A stretch of DNA of 32,864 nt from Chara braunii (Eukaryota; Streptophyta; Charophyceae; Charales; Characeae): contig BFEA01000280.1 of the NCBI GenBank assembly GCA_003427395.1, forward strand, positions 1,568,214-1,601,077. Direction: 5' to 3'. Below, in pieces: positions 9,381 to 20,313 of this stretch (position 1 is the stretch's first letter; each line of letters starts with the position of its first letter). A program made the position numbers and the translations under genes. Under the pieces are notes generated by a model that worked only from the letters and a program-made list of their open reading frames with translations, ran no database searches and was not told the DNA's origin.

Positions 9381-9760
9381 CTATCTTGCCCAGATACCTT
9401 TCTCCTTCTGTCCTCTTGTGAGCCTACTTCGATGAAGCTGCGCCGCAAGGGCTACTGTGATGTTTTCCAGTGCCTTTTCCTGGTATGCCTGCGGTGGCGG
9501 GGATGCTCCCTGTCTGCATCGTTCGTTCCGCAGGGTCCACAGGGCCTCATGTTTCGGCCTGTCCCCCTTCATCAAGGTCCCTAGGAGGATAGCTGCGTCA
9601 TCCGCCTCCGTGACATCCAGCGGAGATAAGTTTACAACTTCCTGTGCCCACCACTCCCAGAAAGCCAGGATAAGTGGGCATCGCACGAAAACGTGGGGCA
9701 CAGACTCCACTTGCCCAGACCCCGCTGCACATCTCTGATCCTTGTGCGGGCTCAGTATCT
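9381..9760 (-). pseudogene. LINE-C: ORF2 C-terminal tail (zf-RVT)
   Basis: The minus-strand frame ending at 9381 is open back to about 9745. It carries the zf-RVT pattern found at the end of plant LINE ORF2: a Cys in CAAGSG, then ESVPHVFVRCP (H and C in the expected spacing), then FWEWWA. About 80 helical residues and a basic tail follow. Endonuclease and RT domains are absent, so it is a fragment. Upstream, in the element's sense, is an A-rich/(TAA)n stretch that looks like the tail of another insertion cutting the copy. The sequence clearly differs from the tails of LINE-A and LINE-B, so it is a separate copy or family. Confidence 0.65.
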
Positions 9761-9945
9761 TTTTTTTTTTTTTTTTTTAATTATTATTATTATTATTTTT
9801 ATTTTTATTACCAAATAGACCTTGTGATATCCCTTTATCCTGGCGGTGGTAACAGAAACGTCAGAAATTGAGGACTTATCTGTAGGGCTGCTCCATCTAT
9901 TGGTGGGGAGCGGCACCTGCTGGAAATGAAAAACGTCCAGGGTGT
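9760..9945 (-). repeat. A-tailed module, copy 1
   Basis: On the minus strand it contains CCAGCAGGTGCCGCTCCCC and CCAATAGATGGAGC, then about 115 bases leading to (TAA)n and an A tract at 9780-9760. The same module, also A-tailed, occurs at 26,203-26,285 (minus) and 31,060-31,193 (plus). Confidence 0.6.
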
Positions 9946-10013
9946 AGTGGAGGGTGGTGACCAGGCCTCAGGAGGTGCCGGTAGTCCTCATCCATTGGGA
10001 GGTCGGATGGATT
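9945..10013 (+). repeat. Dispersed repeat, copy 1
   Basis: GTGGAGGGTGGTGACCAGGC and the following CTCAGGAGGTGCCGGTAGTC match 11,053-11,122 with scattered substitutions. Confidence 0.6.
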
Positions 10014-11050
10014 CCAGGGACCCAGGGGGAGTCACCTCAAGATGGCACCATGATACCATGACCTATGCTAATGCTCAGATCTCAGATCGCAAGATGTGAT
10101 CTGCGCCAACACTTACCGGAGCACCCCGAACGGCTTTCTGCAGACACTACCCTAACTCTAATGTTAAGGACGACCCGGGCACAGGTGGGGTCCATGCATG
10201 TGCAGTCATCCCCAATCTGTGCCCCGTCCCGCAGACTCTATGGGCAACGAACTCCCCTTCCACTAGAATGCATTATCGCGCCCTCTCCTATCCTAAGCAT
10301 GATGCCTTCCTCCCCAAGGCTCCCCAAGAATCCACAATCCTGACTAATTTCACCAATGAGAATCCCCACGGACCCCAGCCTGGATAAAGCACCACCGGCA
10401 GGCATAGTAAGATACTTTTGGGGGGAGAAGTACCCAGTACCTATTCCCTACTAACACCCAGTGTGTGCGTAGGATTGCCCCCCCCCCCCAGGACGGGCCC
10501 TACCGTAGTCTTAAGTTTGCTCTGTGTGGTCACTCATACGGGTGCCATAGTGATGGGAAACATACTGGCTGTAGCCAGGCTCGACCATCGCACCCCCACG
10601 AACTAGTACATACTGACAAGACTGACGGATCGGAGGGTCCAAGTGGCCACGCAGAGGTATCGAGAGTTTCAACAACTTGAATTTCTGGCAGTTTTTTTGT
10701 AATCGACAGTCCAGGCAGTAAACCCTCCCCTTCTATCTACCCTAACCTATCCCCCCCCCTCCTCCCCCCTCGGCCCATGTGTGGAGCCAAGATAAGACAC
10801 TGATCCTCGGACCCCCTAAGACCAAGAACTCAAGCAGCCCTCCCTATGGCCCTACCCAGCATACTACAACCATGGACCTAGACCCCTTGGGCAGTGTGCA
10901 GGCAGTGTCTGTGACTCTGTAAATCTTACCATGTGTCGCCCCAAGGGGGGAGGTGTGAATGGCTTGTGAGCTATGAAAGCGCTTCCAGTGTAGGTGCGCG
11001 AGGCAACAGAGTTCAGCCTTTTTTCTTCTTTTTTTTTGTTACATCCAGAT
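10014..11050. other. C-rich intergenic DNA
   Basis: Several open frames on the plus strand are Pro/Ser/Thr-rich and frame-inconsistent. No domain was recognised. A C run lies at 10,481-10,489. Confidence 0.45.
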
Positions 11051-11052
11051 CA

Positions 11053-11122
11053 TAGTAGAGGCTGGATGCTAGGCCTCGGGAGGTGCCTGTCGTTGTACTC
11101 GACCAGTGGGGAGATCAGATGG
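11053..11122 (+). repeat. Dispersed repeat, copy 2
   Basis: Second copy of the repeat at 9945 (GCCTCGGGAGGTGCC core), here preceded by a T-rich tract. Confidence 0.6.
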
Positions 11123-11150
11123 GAGGGAGGGTAGGGGAGGGACACTCGTA

Positions 11151-11530
11151 GCAGTCTCTCAGGCCGCACGCATCGTCCCCTCCCTCAAACTTCCGAAAGC
11201 CTTGTTGCTCAAACCATCCTTCTACATTGTCTATGCCTAAGCTACAACATCCCTATCCTTACCCGTCCACCTCCTTTATTCCTCTCACCTTGTCTCCCCA
11301 CACTTTGTTCCTCTCCTCACCCTTACTTCATTACCGATCCTGCCCCCATGCTCCCCTGTCCTGCTTAACTCTCCTCTGTTCTCATATCCTGCTTTTCAGA
11401 GGTTCACTCCAGCTGTTCCCGATTTCCAGTTTTAATCCAGTTTTTATCCTTCTAAGCTTTCTTTTCTTTCTCTGCTTTTCATCCCCATCCCCGTCCCTGT
11501 CCCCCCAGCCGAGAGAGAGAGGTTTAACTC
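11151..11530. repeat. Pyrimidine-rich block, second copy
   Basis: Opens with GCAGTCTCTCAGGCCGCA and runs into CT-rich DNA like the block at 8380. An open 137-codon Leu/Ser/Pro frame (11,227-11,640) follows from this composition and is not called as a gene. Confidence 0.5.
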
Positions 11531-11661
11531 CATTCATTACTCTACTAGTTCTGGGATGTGGTCAAACCTCACTTCATTCTCATATCTCAATGGCACCAGT
11601 TCCTATCGGGTGGATTCCACGACCCATAATTAGAATATAGGGAAACCAACATTAGTGGTAG

Positions 11662-11755
11662 TTTAAACCACCAGTACTTGGTGAGGGCCGGTACCCCGAG
11701 CCTCCGGAAGTTGCGGGGCGTTAACGATGTATGGGCCAAGTACTGGTGGTTTAAT
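11662..11755. mobile_element. Foldback element (19-bp perfect inverted repeats)
   Basis: TTAAACCACCAGTACTTGG at 11,663-11,681 is perfectly inverted at 11,736-11,754, with 54 bases between. The outermost TTAA could be a target duplication. TAGTGGTAGT(T/C)TAAA also flanks it directly at 11,653 and 11,770. The end sequence is shared with the element at 31,461-31,615, giving a small MITE-like family. Confidence 0.65.
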
Positions 11756-11989
11756 GGGTTGAACTGTAGTGGTAGTCTAAATGGGTTCCCTTATGGTTCC
11801 AGCACCTTTGTATTTCCAGGGAGCATCAGCCCAGTTCCTTACCTACCAACGCTGCCTTCAATTGTTTCCACTGGGCCCGAGAGGGACCTCTTGACAGCAA
11901 TGATTACTAACCTTTGTACGTATGTCTTTCTACCAGCTCCTTGATAGGGTCTTGGTGGAGGATGAGAGCATACTCAAACCAGGACTTTT

Positions 11990-13250
11990 TCTACAAAGCT
12001 TTGGACGTGATTGCTGTCAGATTCATCCAGGTGTGGCCATAATTGCAGTCGGATGCATCTTGAAAAGTGCTCGTGTGAGTAGGCCTTGAGTCTCGGGTGC
12101 ATCCTTCCTTGCTGGTTGTTGCATTTGAATGTAGAATGCTGACCCATTGGCGCAATAAAAGTCCAAAATTCATTTTTACTAAGCAGTGATATAAAAAACA
12201 TCAGTCCATATGATCATAAGTTTTCTCAAAATCTATAAAAATAAAGGCAGCTTTCGAATTAGATTGTCGTGAAAGTTTCAATATTTCATTGATTAGACGA
12301 ATATTGTCTTGTATATGTCGACCTTCTATGAATCCGGTTTGTGGGGGATGAATGAGATCACGCATTACTGGGATCATCCTATTGGCTATAGCTTAGCCAA
12401 CATTTTGTAGATTAATGTTGATAAGGTGATAGGACGGTAATTCCTAATATTAGTTTTATTTATTTTTTTTGTAAAGTACAGTCAGAATCCCTTCCTCCAC
12501 CAACTCACCTGTCTGACTCGATTTTTGTGCTTGTGTGTAGAATTTCATTAGATCATCCTATAGTGTTGGTCACACAGTCTTCCACAATTCCTTAGGAAAG
12601 TCGTCTATGACTGGTGTTTTGTCTTCCCCCATTTGTAGTAATGTTGTTAATTTTTTTTTTTAATCGGTTTTTCTAAAAAATTATTGTACGTGTGTGTATA
12701 ATTTTACTAGATCATCTGATAGTGTTGGTCACACAGTCTTCTAAAATTCCTTAGGGAAGTCGTCTATGCCCGGTGTTTTGTCGTCCTCCATTTGTAGTAA
12801 TGTTGTTAAAATTTTATTTTTTTTTGTCATCATTTTTTTTAAATATATTTTTTCATGTAATAGGGAACGATTTAAGGGATTGAGGAAGTTTTTCATCATA
12901 TTATCATCCTCCTCTTGAGTTCTATTATTTTTGTTTGAGGTAAAAGGCTCCTTGGAGAAGTGATATGTTGTCCTAAGATTCCTTGCTCACGAGGTGGGAG
13001 AGTCAAAATCATATATGGATTGTTTATTTGGATCTATAAAATTTGAATCGCAATTTTTTGGGTTCTGGATTTGGCTAGTGCAAGTGAAATTTATTTGTCC
13101 GACGGTTTGATGTGTTGTAAGTTTTCCTCTGATAAAATGTCTCTGCCAACGATGTTGAGTAAAGGCTAGTAGTTTGCTCTCTCAAGTTTTGAATTATGAT
13201 AGGTTGTTGACTTTCGATCGAAAGATTTTGCCGTTCGTAATATATTAATT
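11990..13250 (-). pseudogene. LINE-B: reverse transcriptase region, decayed
   Basis: Minus-strand frames read as a non-LTR RT broken by shifts and stops. In order: KTPGIDDFPKEF-like fingers (about 12,800), GILTVLYKK (about 12,494), NIRNYRPITLSTLIYKML (about 12,450), IANRMIPVM, TGFIEGRHIQDNIRLINEIL (about 12,330), and motif A AAFIFIDFEKTYDHM (about 12,245-12,200). A TGA replaces the following Trp codon and the frame then reads on to FGLLLRQWV near 12,150. Motif A keeps its Asp, but the RT is frameshifted between YKK and NIR and again before IANRM. No YADD box or C-terminal tail is visible below 11,990. The tract is much more AT-rich than LINE-A. Upstream sense sequence to about 13,250 is probably the linker between endonuclease and RT. 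Confidence 0.75.
12523..12817. repeat. 159-bp-period tandem duplication inside LINE-B
   Basis: About 135 bases are repeated (12,523-12,658 and 12,682-12,817), anchored by the shared AGTGTTGGTCACACAGTCTT at 12,562 and 12,721. Both copies translate to the same RT fingers segment (DKTP(V/G)IDDFPKE). So the duplication arose inside the element copy after insertion, or during reverse transcription. Confidence 0.85.
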
Positions 13251-13750
13251 GTTATTATATTTGTATTTTTTGATTATAACGTTTTTTAGCTAGCATTGTA
13301 GAGTATTTTTGATATTTATTTGATAAGAAGGCTAAACCACAATTAAACCAGAATATGTATGATTCATGTTGGGGTTTAGGCGTTTGCCAAAAAATTCATA
13401 CATCGTGTATGTATTATTTGAATTGTGGAAAGGAAAGGAGAGTGCAAATATTTCTAGATATGATCGAAAATCGCAAGTGCAAATATGCTCTTCTGATCTC
13501 TGTATTTTTTGTAATATTAAACTACATTCTTCTCTCAATTTCACCTTTTATTGTGTTTTTTTCTTAATAAGCATTTTTGAACGTTTTTTCTTATTTTCAT
13601 CAATTTTGATTGTTTTTTTTTGCATCCAAAGCGTATTACTCACCTACCACTACTCCTAAGATTATTTGGGGACCCCCACAAGCATAGTTGATGACCACTT
13701 TGATTTTTCATTAAAAATATATCACATTTTTCATGTCACAATATTTTTTC
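13251..13750. other. AT-rich DNA, possible LINE-B interior
   Basis: AT-rich, with only short frames. Position and composition suit the endonuclease part of LINE-B, but I see no QETK, GDFN or SDH motif. Confidence 0.4.
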
Positions 13751-13925
13751 TCCTAATCGCAAAAGCAGACTAGCCAAGTGTCATGTGAGGGGAGCAGCGG
13801 ATGAGGATGTGGAAATGCACGCACATTTTTCATTTCACCACCTTTTTTTTTTTCCTAATCACAAGAGCGGACCAGGCAGCTGCTACGTGGCAGGAGCAGC
13901 GGCAATATGCTCATTTCGCTGTTTT
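13745..13925. repeat. Imperfect ~102-bp direct repeat
   Basis: Two units starting T-tract CCTAATC(G/A)CAA(A/G)AGC(A/G)GAC at about 13,745 and 13,847, both running to GGAGCAGCGG. Partial further echoes follow (GCCACGTCAG, GCCATGTGG near 14,016 and 14,054). Confidence 0.65.
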
Positions 13926-13973
13926 GGTTTTAATCTAATCGGAGCACATCATCATCATTTCGATTTCAGGTGA

Positions 13974-15151
13974 CGTGTTTTTCCTTAGTAGAGGAGAAAG
14001 TGGTAATATTGAATGCCACGTCAGCTAGAAAACGGATGAGGGGCGATCAAATGCCATGTGGAGGGGGCATTTGCTTTAATTCAAATTGAGCAACTTAAAA
14101 TTGTTCTCATCAACGTTTGTTGAGGTCAGAAAAACAGAAGGAAACGTTGTGCACTCACCGTTTTGGCAGACTTTTTAGAAGAGTAATAGAGTTGGAAATC
14201 CACTCACAGGTTGGGCAGGTTGCTGTAACAAGAGTGGTCACGAATCAAGTGGTAGCAGAGAAAAAAGTGGACAGCAAAGTGAAGTGGTTGTGTTGGAAAA
14301 GAGGGAAGGAGGTGGACAGAAGGAGGAGCGACGTCAATTGATTTCAATTGAGGAAATGAAAGCAGCTTTCGACAATGTGAAGGAGGCAACACAACAAAAA
14401 AAATCAGACGAAATTTTCTCAGATACAACTTAAAAGGGGTGGTTATCTCGGTTCGAGGCTTCGACCGCAGGAGGTCATCTAGGGGAGGAGGGTGGTAGAG
14501 TGCCATGTTACTTGGAACTTGGTTCCAATCGGTCAGGTTTAAACCGGTGTCAGGCCGTGTAGGCCGGTGAAGGTGGGTGAGGTAGTTAGTTGGCCGAGAA
14601 AGGCTATTGGTCACTGAGGTATGGTGTCAAATGAACCACCAAGAATTCAATCGAATAAGTAAGCCTAGTCAGACTGTTTTGGTCTCTCAAAGGTTCGGTC
14701 CCTTAGTGGCATGTTCAAATTAGTCTAGGTTTTTTGTTAACAAGTAGTGAAATATGTTTGGTAAAGCTGATATGAGTCTAAGGTTGGGAAGTGTGGAAAG
14801 CTACGTTGATAAGTCAAACCGACTGATGTTGTCGGGATAACCTTGGGTGGAATTGTGAGGTCTCTGGCCTCTTGAATTTGATTGTAATATAACTGAGTGA
14901 GTTTTAAGTTAAAAGTTGAAGAACAATGCAACACAAACATTTTTTGCCTGGCATTATTGTTGATATTTGCCTCCAAGTTTTTTTAGGGGAAAAAGAAATA
15001 CCATAGTATAATGTTCGGGTCTTTTCTGTTGGGGGTTTTGCAGTGCCTATGCCACTGTTTCGATTTTTCAAAAAGCTTCAAAAAAATCTGGGGAAAAAAT
15101 ATGTTGTACAACATTGAAATACAAACAACTCTTACCATTTTCATGGGAAAA
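13974..15151. other. Intergenic DNA, no gene recognised
   Basis: Ordinary sequence between LINE-B pieces. A 136-codon minus frame (14,204-14,614) has no domain and is not called. Confidence 0.45.
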
Positions 15152-15469
15152 AGTTAAAAACCCAGGCTACCAGTCGGGCCGCCCGGGTCATCCTATTTTC
15201 CTGGGCGGCCGGACTGTGCAACCACAAAGGAAGGTCCCAACGAGAAAACAAACAAAAAAAAAAAACTCCAACAAATCAAAAAAAAAAACTATGTTATGCA
15301 GAAAAATAAACTGAACAACTTTTGCTTCAGGTTTGCATCGAAATTCCTTACCGAATTTAAAATAAAAATCTAAATTGAAAAATATTTTTTATTTTTTTAT
15401 TTTTTTATTTTTTTTTGGCCCGGCCGGGCAAGTGGATCCGGGCCACTCTGGTAGCCTAGTTAAAAACCC
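15152..15469. mobile_element. Small TIR element with 12-bp target duplication
   Basis: AGGCTACCAG at 15,164-15,173 is exactly inverted as CTGGTAGCCT at 15,448-15,457. AGTTAAAAACCC flanks the element directly on both sides (15,152-15,163 and 15,458-15,469). Next to each end is a GC-rich hairpin: GGCCGCCC/GGGCGGCC on the left and GGCCCGG/CCGGGCC on the right. The centre is A- and T-tract-rich and has no transposase. This is a non-autonomous DNA element. A 12-bp duplication is longer than the usual 8-11 bp of hAT or Mutator elements, so the superfamily is left open. Confidence 0.75.
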
Positions 15470-15690
15470 AATTTTTTTTTTTTTAATCCAAATTTTGAAT
15501 ACAACATATGTACGTTGTATTCGAATACAACGCAAGTTGTATTCGAATACAACGCACCCCGTTAAGGGCCACCCTAGAAAAGTTGTACCGCAAAATTTGT
15601 TGCACAACGTACATATATTGTATTTGACTACAAGGTACCCCGCACGTTGTATTCGTATGCAACATACACACATTTTTTTCGGGATAGAAG
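15470..15690. repeat. Palindrome repeat family, copy A
   Basis: Two copies, 22 bp apart, of the perfect palindrome GTTGTATTCGAATACAAC (15,514-15,531 and 15,536-15,553), flanked by further inverted GAATACAAC/GTTGTATTC arms at 15,497 and by related words at 15,600-15,665. A T tract with AATCC precedes it and a T tract with GGGATAGAAGGTAG follows. The same arrangement occurs at 29,705-29,890. Confidence 0.7.
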
Positions 15691-16424
15691 GTAGTGCACA
15701 CAAGTGAGGCGGGTAGAGACAGGCAGTACCCAGCTGGAGGTACCACGGGCGACAGATATATCATTGAATGTAATGAGAATTTCGCTTGTTCACAAGGAAG
15801 TCATGCTGCTGCTCCGCAAAGAGGGAGACGTGGCGACTTAAAGGGGGAGCGAAAAATCTGTTGAAATACAGGATGCTTCGAAAAAACAAGGATTTGCTAG
15901 AAAAAAAAAAGATGATCTTCATAAATTAGCTAAGATGCTCGAAAGCGAGATCAATTGGCAAAGTGAATTGGGAAGCAGTGGACAAACTCGAGGTTAGGCA
16001 TTGGTGAAATGAGATTGATGGGAGTAAAAATATGAAACGCAACGGGGCAAGTAATATGTAAACGGTCTTGAAGCTCGAAGGAAGGCAACGAGGTTTTCGA
16101 GAACGGTTGAAGCTCGGAGGAAATCAGTGAGGTTTCCGAGAACGAGGAAATACATTACTCTGCAGCAATTGACGAATAGTTGACGTGAAGCTGACAGGGC
16201 TTCAGTGGTTGAAATGTAGGGATAATCTGTGCTTTTTCTTTTCTGGCTACTAATGATGAGCATTAATTAACGGTGAGCAAGTGACATAGGGGCGTGATTT
16301 TATTCGAGCCTCGTCAATGTGGATCGAGTATTGCGAGCAGGATTGCTGCCTCGGTGGAAGTCTCAATGGTGATCGTGAGTATATAACCCACGTGGTTGTT
16401 ATGTTTGTTGAGACCCCACCTATC
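15691..16424. other. Intergenic or LINE-B interior
   Basis: Contains one 39-bp-period direct repeat (GAAGCTCG(A/G)AGGAA... at about 16,069 and 16,108). Otherwise nothing recognised. Confidence 0.45.
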
Positions 16425-16848
16425 CTATAAGGAATTATATCTTTCATATTGAAAGGTACATTCGAAGGAGTTGAGAGAAAGCATTAGATGGTCGTCCCTT
16501 TTCGCCGCGTAAGCAAGAAAAGGATCTATGAAATCCACGATTTCATAAATATCTCTGAAGTCCTGGATGAAAGTGGTTTCGATTTCAATTGGGATATGTT
16601 TAAATTTTACCCAAAAGAAATCCTTCATCATTTATGTCCACTTTTTCATCAAGATCATGCTTTAGCGGTGTCCAAGGGTAGATTCGCAGCTCGGATTTGT
16701 CGCACCTCAACTTTTTACATCCTTCAATGATTTTCTTGTCCGCTTGATGCAGACATGATATAGTGAACATGGTACCAGACGTTGTCTGGATAAGAAAATC
16801 TTGACACACTGCTTCATAGCTGCCCTTGAAGGTTGTTAACCAATCCAC
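16425..16848 (-). pseudogene. LINE-B ORF1-like (DUF4283-type) fragment
   Basis: Two overlapping minus frames join through a frameshift near 16,615-16,630. The upstream one has a Lys-Ser-rich run to LRIYPWTPLKHDLDE. The downstream one starts with WVKFKHIPIEI and continues FRDIYEIVDFIDP. The order basic segment, (x)PW(T/S)P, W(V)K(F/L)xxIPxEx is the pattern of the DUF4283 domain at the N-terminus of plant LINE ORF1 proteins (family knowledge). No zinc knuckle is visible downstream. It lies upstream of the LINE-B RT in the same orientation and the same AT-rich tract. It may be the 5' part of that element with the small elements at 15.15-15.69 kb inserted between, but this is inference. Confidence 0.5.
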
Positions 16849-17159
16849 TTAATCTTATCATTAGTGGATACGTAAGCAACATCATAAAAAACAAAAACAG
16901 TTGTTTGCATGTGCTTTGTAGACATCATCCCCCTCAACTATTTTCTGGCAGGATATATCTTGATCATCGATTTTTGCCACCCTGATCAATTACTGTTTTT
17001 TTGACTGACTGATGTATTTTAACAGAAAAAAATATTTGTTGTTGGAAAACTCTTCGAGGGGACTTGTAGTGGTTGAGACTGAGGCCCCTAACTCTTGATT
17101 TCTAAAGATCAAGATTGAAATGGTTCATGGACAAAAACCACTGCACTAGGCTCGAAAAA
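16849..17159. other. Short intergenic stretch
   Basis: About 310 bases with no recognised feature between the LINE-B fragment and the 3' end of LINE-A. Confidence 0.45.
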
Positions 17160-17176
17160 AAACAGGGAGGGTAACC

Positions 17177-18360
17177 CTACTCTTGTAGCCATTTAGAGAT
17201 TACCAACCCTCTGGTCCTGTGAACTCCTGCCAAACTGTTGTTTATTGTCCAGGTTTTGAAAAACCACCAAAGAGTTCGCCTTGGTGCCTTACCGCACTTC
17301 GCCTTCCGCCGCCAATCTGCCCAGATCATACGTCTCAGAAACCTTTTGATTGATCTCTTTATTTCCACGTCAGAGAAGGGTTTGCCCTTAAGACTGGACC
17401 TGTTTCTGTCGGCCCAGATGACGAAGCAGATAGCAGCTCTCGCCACTTGGGCCACATATGCCCATCCTCTCTTCCCTTTCTCTTCTTCCTTGGCAAACCC
17501 CAGAAGTACCCATCCCTCATCCCACTCCATCTCCTCACAACCTATCTGGGTCCAGTGATTGGCCCACCATCTCCATACCCTCTTAGAGGTTGGGCAGTCC
17601 CACCAGAGATGCCTGGTGGACTCGAAAGGCCAAGTACACCGGGTACATCCCAAGGCTACCACTGTTCGCCGCCCATTCAACCATACGGTCGACGGGGAAA
17701 CTAATGACGATAACATCCACAAGATGCTAGTTTGCTGCTTCCTAGCTGGTAGTTCCAAAAGGACACTCCACAACTTCTTAAAGTCCTCAGCTTTAGAACT
17801 CAGATCTTCTGACAACATTACCCCCCATCTGTTGATGGCTACCTCTACCGGGGACCTCGACTTGCAGTCCGCTAGCCTATAGGACTCTGCTACTGTCATG
17901 TTCAATAGATCCCATTCGTTCCCAGCCCACCTCCATGCACAAGGGTCAATACGAAGCAGTTTCAGCGGGGTTTGTCCAATCCAAGTTGCAGACTCAAAAT
18001 CTCCTTCTCTATTTGACTTTTCTCTTACCCTGATTTGTTGGGGGTTCTCCCATTGTATGATTATTTCTTCTCCTACCCGTTGCAAGTCCCCAGTTCGTCT
18101 GTCCACCTTCCACTTCTGAACCTCTCTGAACCCACTCGCGTCAGCCCCTGCAGTCTTTAGACCACCTCTTCACTCATTGCTAGTTTTGGATGATACCAGG
18201 TTCCCACCGGGTCCTTGCCCTCTGGACCCAGGAGCAAGGACCATTGCGCCGGTATGCTCTTAAGTATTGCTCTCCAGTGTTCTTCAGTCCTTCTGAGGCC
18301 CTGGAGCTTAGTACGGATCTCCACATAAGGTCTCCAGCTACCTAGCAGAGCCGGCCACAA
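17177..18360 (-). pseudogene. LINE-A ORF2 C-terminal region, zf-RVT
   Basis: The 309-codon minus frame 17,177-18,106 and a second frame at 18,157-18,360 cover the post-RT part of ORF2. The zf-RVT motif reads CTRC, then ESTRHLWWDCP, then RVWRWWA (C-x2-C-x7+-H-x4-C). A helical segment with AICFVIWADRNRSSLKG follows, the usual plant LINE ending (xxIWxxRNxxxFxG). The protein ends VISKWLQE. The break between the two frames near 18,110-18,150 is a frameshift. The 309-codon frame is the longest intact piece of the element. Confidence 0.85.
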
Positions 18361-18831
18361 ATCAGCAATCTTACCCTTCTAATTCATGCCCTACCGAAGG
18401 CTGCTGGTTCTGTACCTGCCGAAAATTGGGAGCCCTGTTCATCCACAATCCAGGGGTTCTCGAAAAGACATTGTTGCAAGACCTCCTCAGTTGTCTATGG
18501 GGAGGTCCTCTCTTCTGGAGGTAGTTTCACCCAGGCCCTTTTGACAGCTTCCAAGAACTCAGATGTAAGCGGCTTCTTCAACATGGAGCTCACAAAAAAG
18601 CAAACCCAAACATCTTCCCATCTGGTTAGACACCATTCTCTCATAAAAAATTTCTCAGCTAGCAAAATTCAATCTTACTTGCCGTTCGACTGCGCTGTTT
18701 TCGGCAGCCACATCCTCAACTGAGCCTGGTTCCTCTTTCGCAGGTTCAATAGTCTCAGTCCACCTTTGTCCTTCGGGAACGTCACTAGTTCTCACGCCAC
18801 TTTTACCAAGAACCCCTCCTCTTTCTTCGCT

Positions 18832-20313
18832 CTAGGATTCTAGTGATTTTGCGACAGATCTTTTGATGCTGGTGAGCGTTGGATCGGTGATTTCTCTGAC
18901 TGTTCCAACAAACCAAATGAGTGAGAATAAAGCAACATTGATGACCATAGCTCTACCAAATAGGGATAAGTGTCCCGTTGTACCCCAACCTCCGATATGT
19001 GCTTCCACAGGTTGGTGAATCAAACTCGGAGAGCCCTGTACAACTTTTATCGCTTGTGTGCTCACTACGACCCCCAAAAAGCGTTCCCCTTTGTCCGGAT
19101 CAACTCGCTGCATGCCCCACTCCACTTGCAGTATATAGCCAACTGGCAGCAGTTAAGTTGACTTATTCGAATTTACTGTTACTTCTGACAATTGTGAATA
19201 CTCCATTAGCACTTCCTTGACTGCCTCCAAGGATACAATGGAGTTCTCCGACACGATGAAGAGATCATCAGGTAGGGCTTTCGAGTGGCATTCTTTGTCA
19301 TTAGCGACCTGTAACCCTCGAATGTCAGTGTGCCTTCGGATCCTGTTCATGGTTATTTCCAGCTGTAGCACAAACAACAAGGGGGCTAGGGGGTAACCCT
19401 GCCTCAACGATCTTGTTAATGTGAAGGAGCAGGACAAATGACCATTTATCTGCATTGTAGAGGTTGCACGTGTGTACATAGCAATCACCCATCTGGAAAA
19501 CCCTTGCGCGAAAACCATCTTGCGTAAGGTCGTGAGGACAAAGGACCAACCAAACCGATCATAAGCCTGTCCAAATTCTCCTCCCGTATCTCTTCTATGC
19601 ATTCAATTGCATTCAAGATATTAGCAAAAATAGATCTGCCTTGGACAAAGGCACCTTGATCCCTGCCCACTAGGTTTGGCAAAACCTTTCCCAGCCTAAT
19701 CGCAAGTGACGTGGCTAATATCTTATAACTGACATTTAAGACTGAGATCGGTCGATAATTTCGGACACTGGCCTTATCACCTTTCTTAAACATTGCAGAG
19801 ATAACCCATGTGTCATACATTCTCTGTGGACCTAAGTTGCCTTCCTCTAGGACACCATTAAATACGTTTATCAACGCCGACCCCATTGTATCCCAACAAG
19901 CGCGTTAGAATTGTTAGGCCATCCCTCCCCGGGCACTTCCCTGGTGCCATCTCTTTCAGGGTTTGTTGAACCTCCTCACTCGCGATTGGCCTATCCAAGG
20001 CTAACCTCTGCATTGTTGTCAAGGCTACTGTAGTGTCCTGCCGCATATCAATCTCCTCTGGGAGGTTTGTGTCAAGGGTATCCTCTTCTCTTGTTGTCGT
20101 TAGGATATCTGTGTAATACACTCTAGCATATTCCAAAATGCTCGACGGGTCGGTAGCCGGTGGAGTTGATTGGTCGAATGGGTGGTCCAGGTGGACCACC
20201 TGACGAAAGGATGAGTTGGGCAGCAGTCTCTTGAAAGTTTCCTTATTTAGCTTGTCTTGCACTATGATCCTTTTTACCCTTAGCCTCTCCTCCCACCTAT
20301 CTTGCATCTCCAT
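18832..20313 (-). pseudogene. LINE-A ORF2 reverse transcriptase, broken
   Basis: At least four minus-strand frames tile a non-LTR RT. They carry KEMAPGKCPGRDGL (about 19,940), ISAMFKKGD and VRNYRPISVLNVSYKILA (about 19,760), DQGAFVQGRSI (about 19,650), AYDRFGW (about 19,555), RQGYPLAPLLFVL (about 19,400) and LPDDLFIVSEN (about 19,270). GRAMVINVALFSLIW of the thumb lies at about 18,930. Two catalytic-site changes are visible. Motif A reads EFGQAYD, with Glu where the catalytic Asp is expected. The (F/Y/L)ADD box reads LPDD (Ala to Pro). With frameshifts near 19,890, 19,600 and 19,140, enzymatic activity is excluded for this copy. Confidence 0.85.

Noticed and set aside
9548-9576. Second hammerhead-like motif (GTTTCGGCC ... 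TTCATCAAGG)
   Set aside because: It lies inside the LINE-C coding sequence and lacks the pairing stems.
11227-11640. 137-codon Leu/Ser/Pro-rich frame resembling a membrane protein
   Set aside because: It follows from pyrimidine-rich DNA that is part of a repeat, with no hydrophobic segment pattern beyond composition.
14204-14614. 136-codon minus-strand frame
   Set aside because: No domain and no coding periodicity seen by eye.
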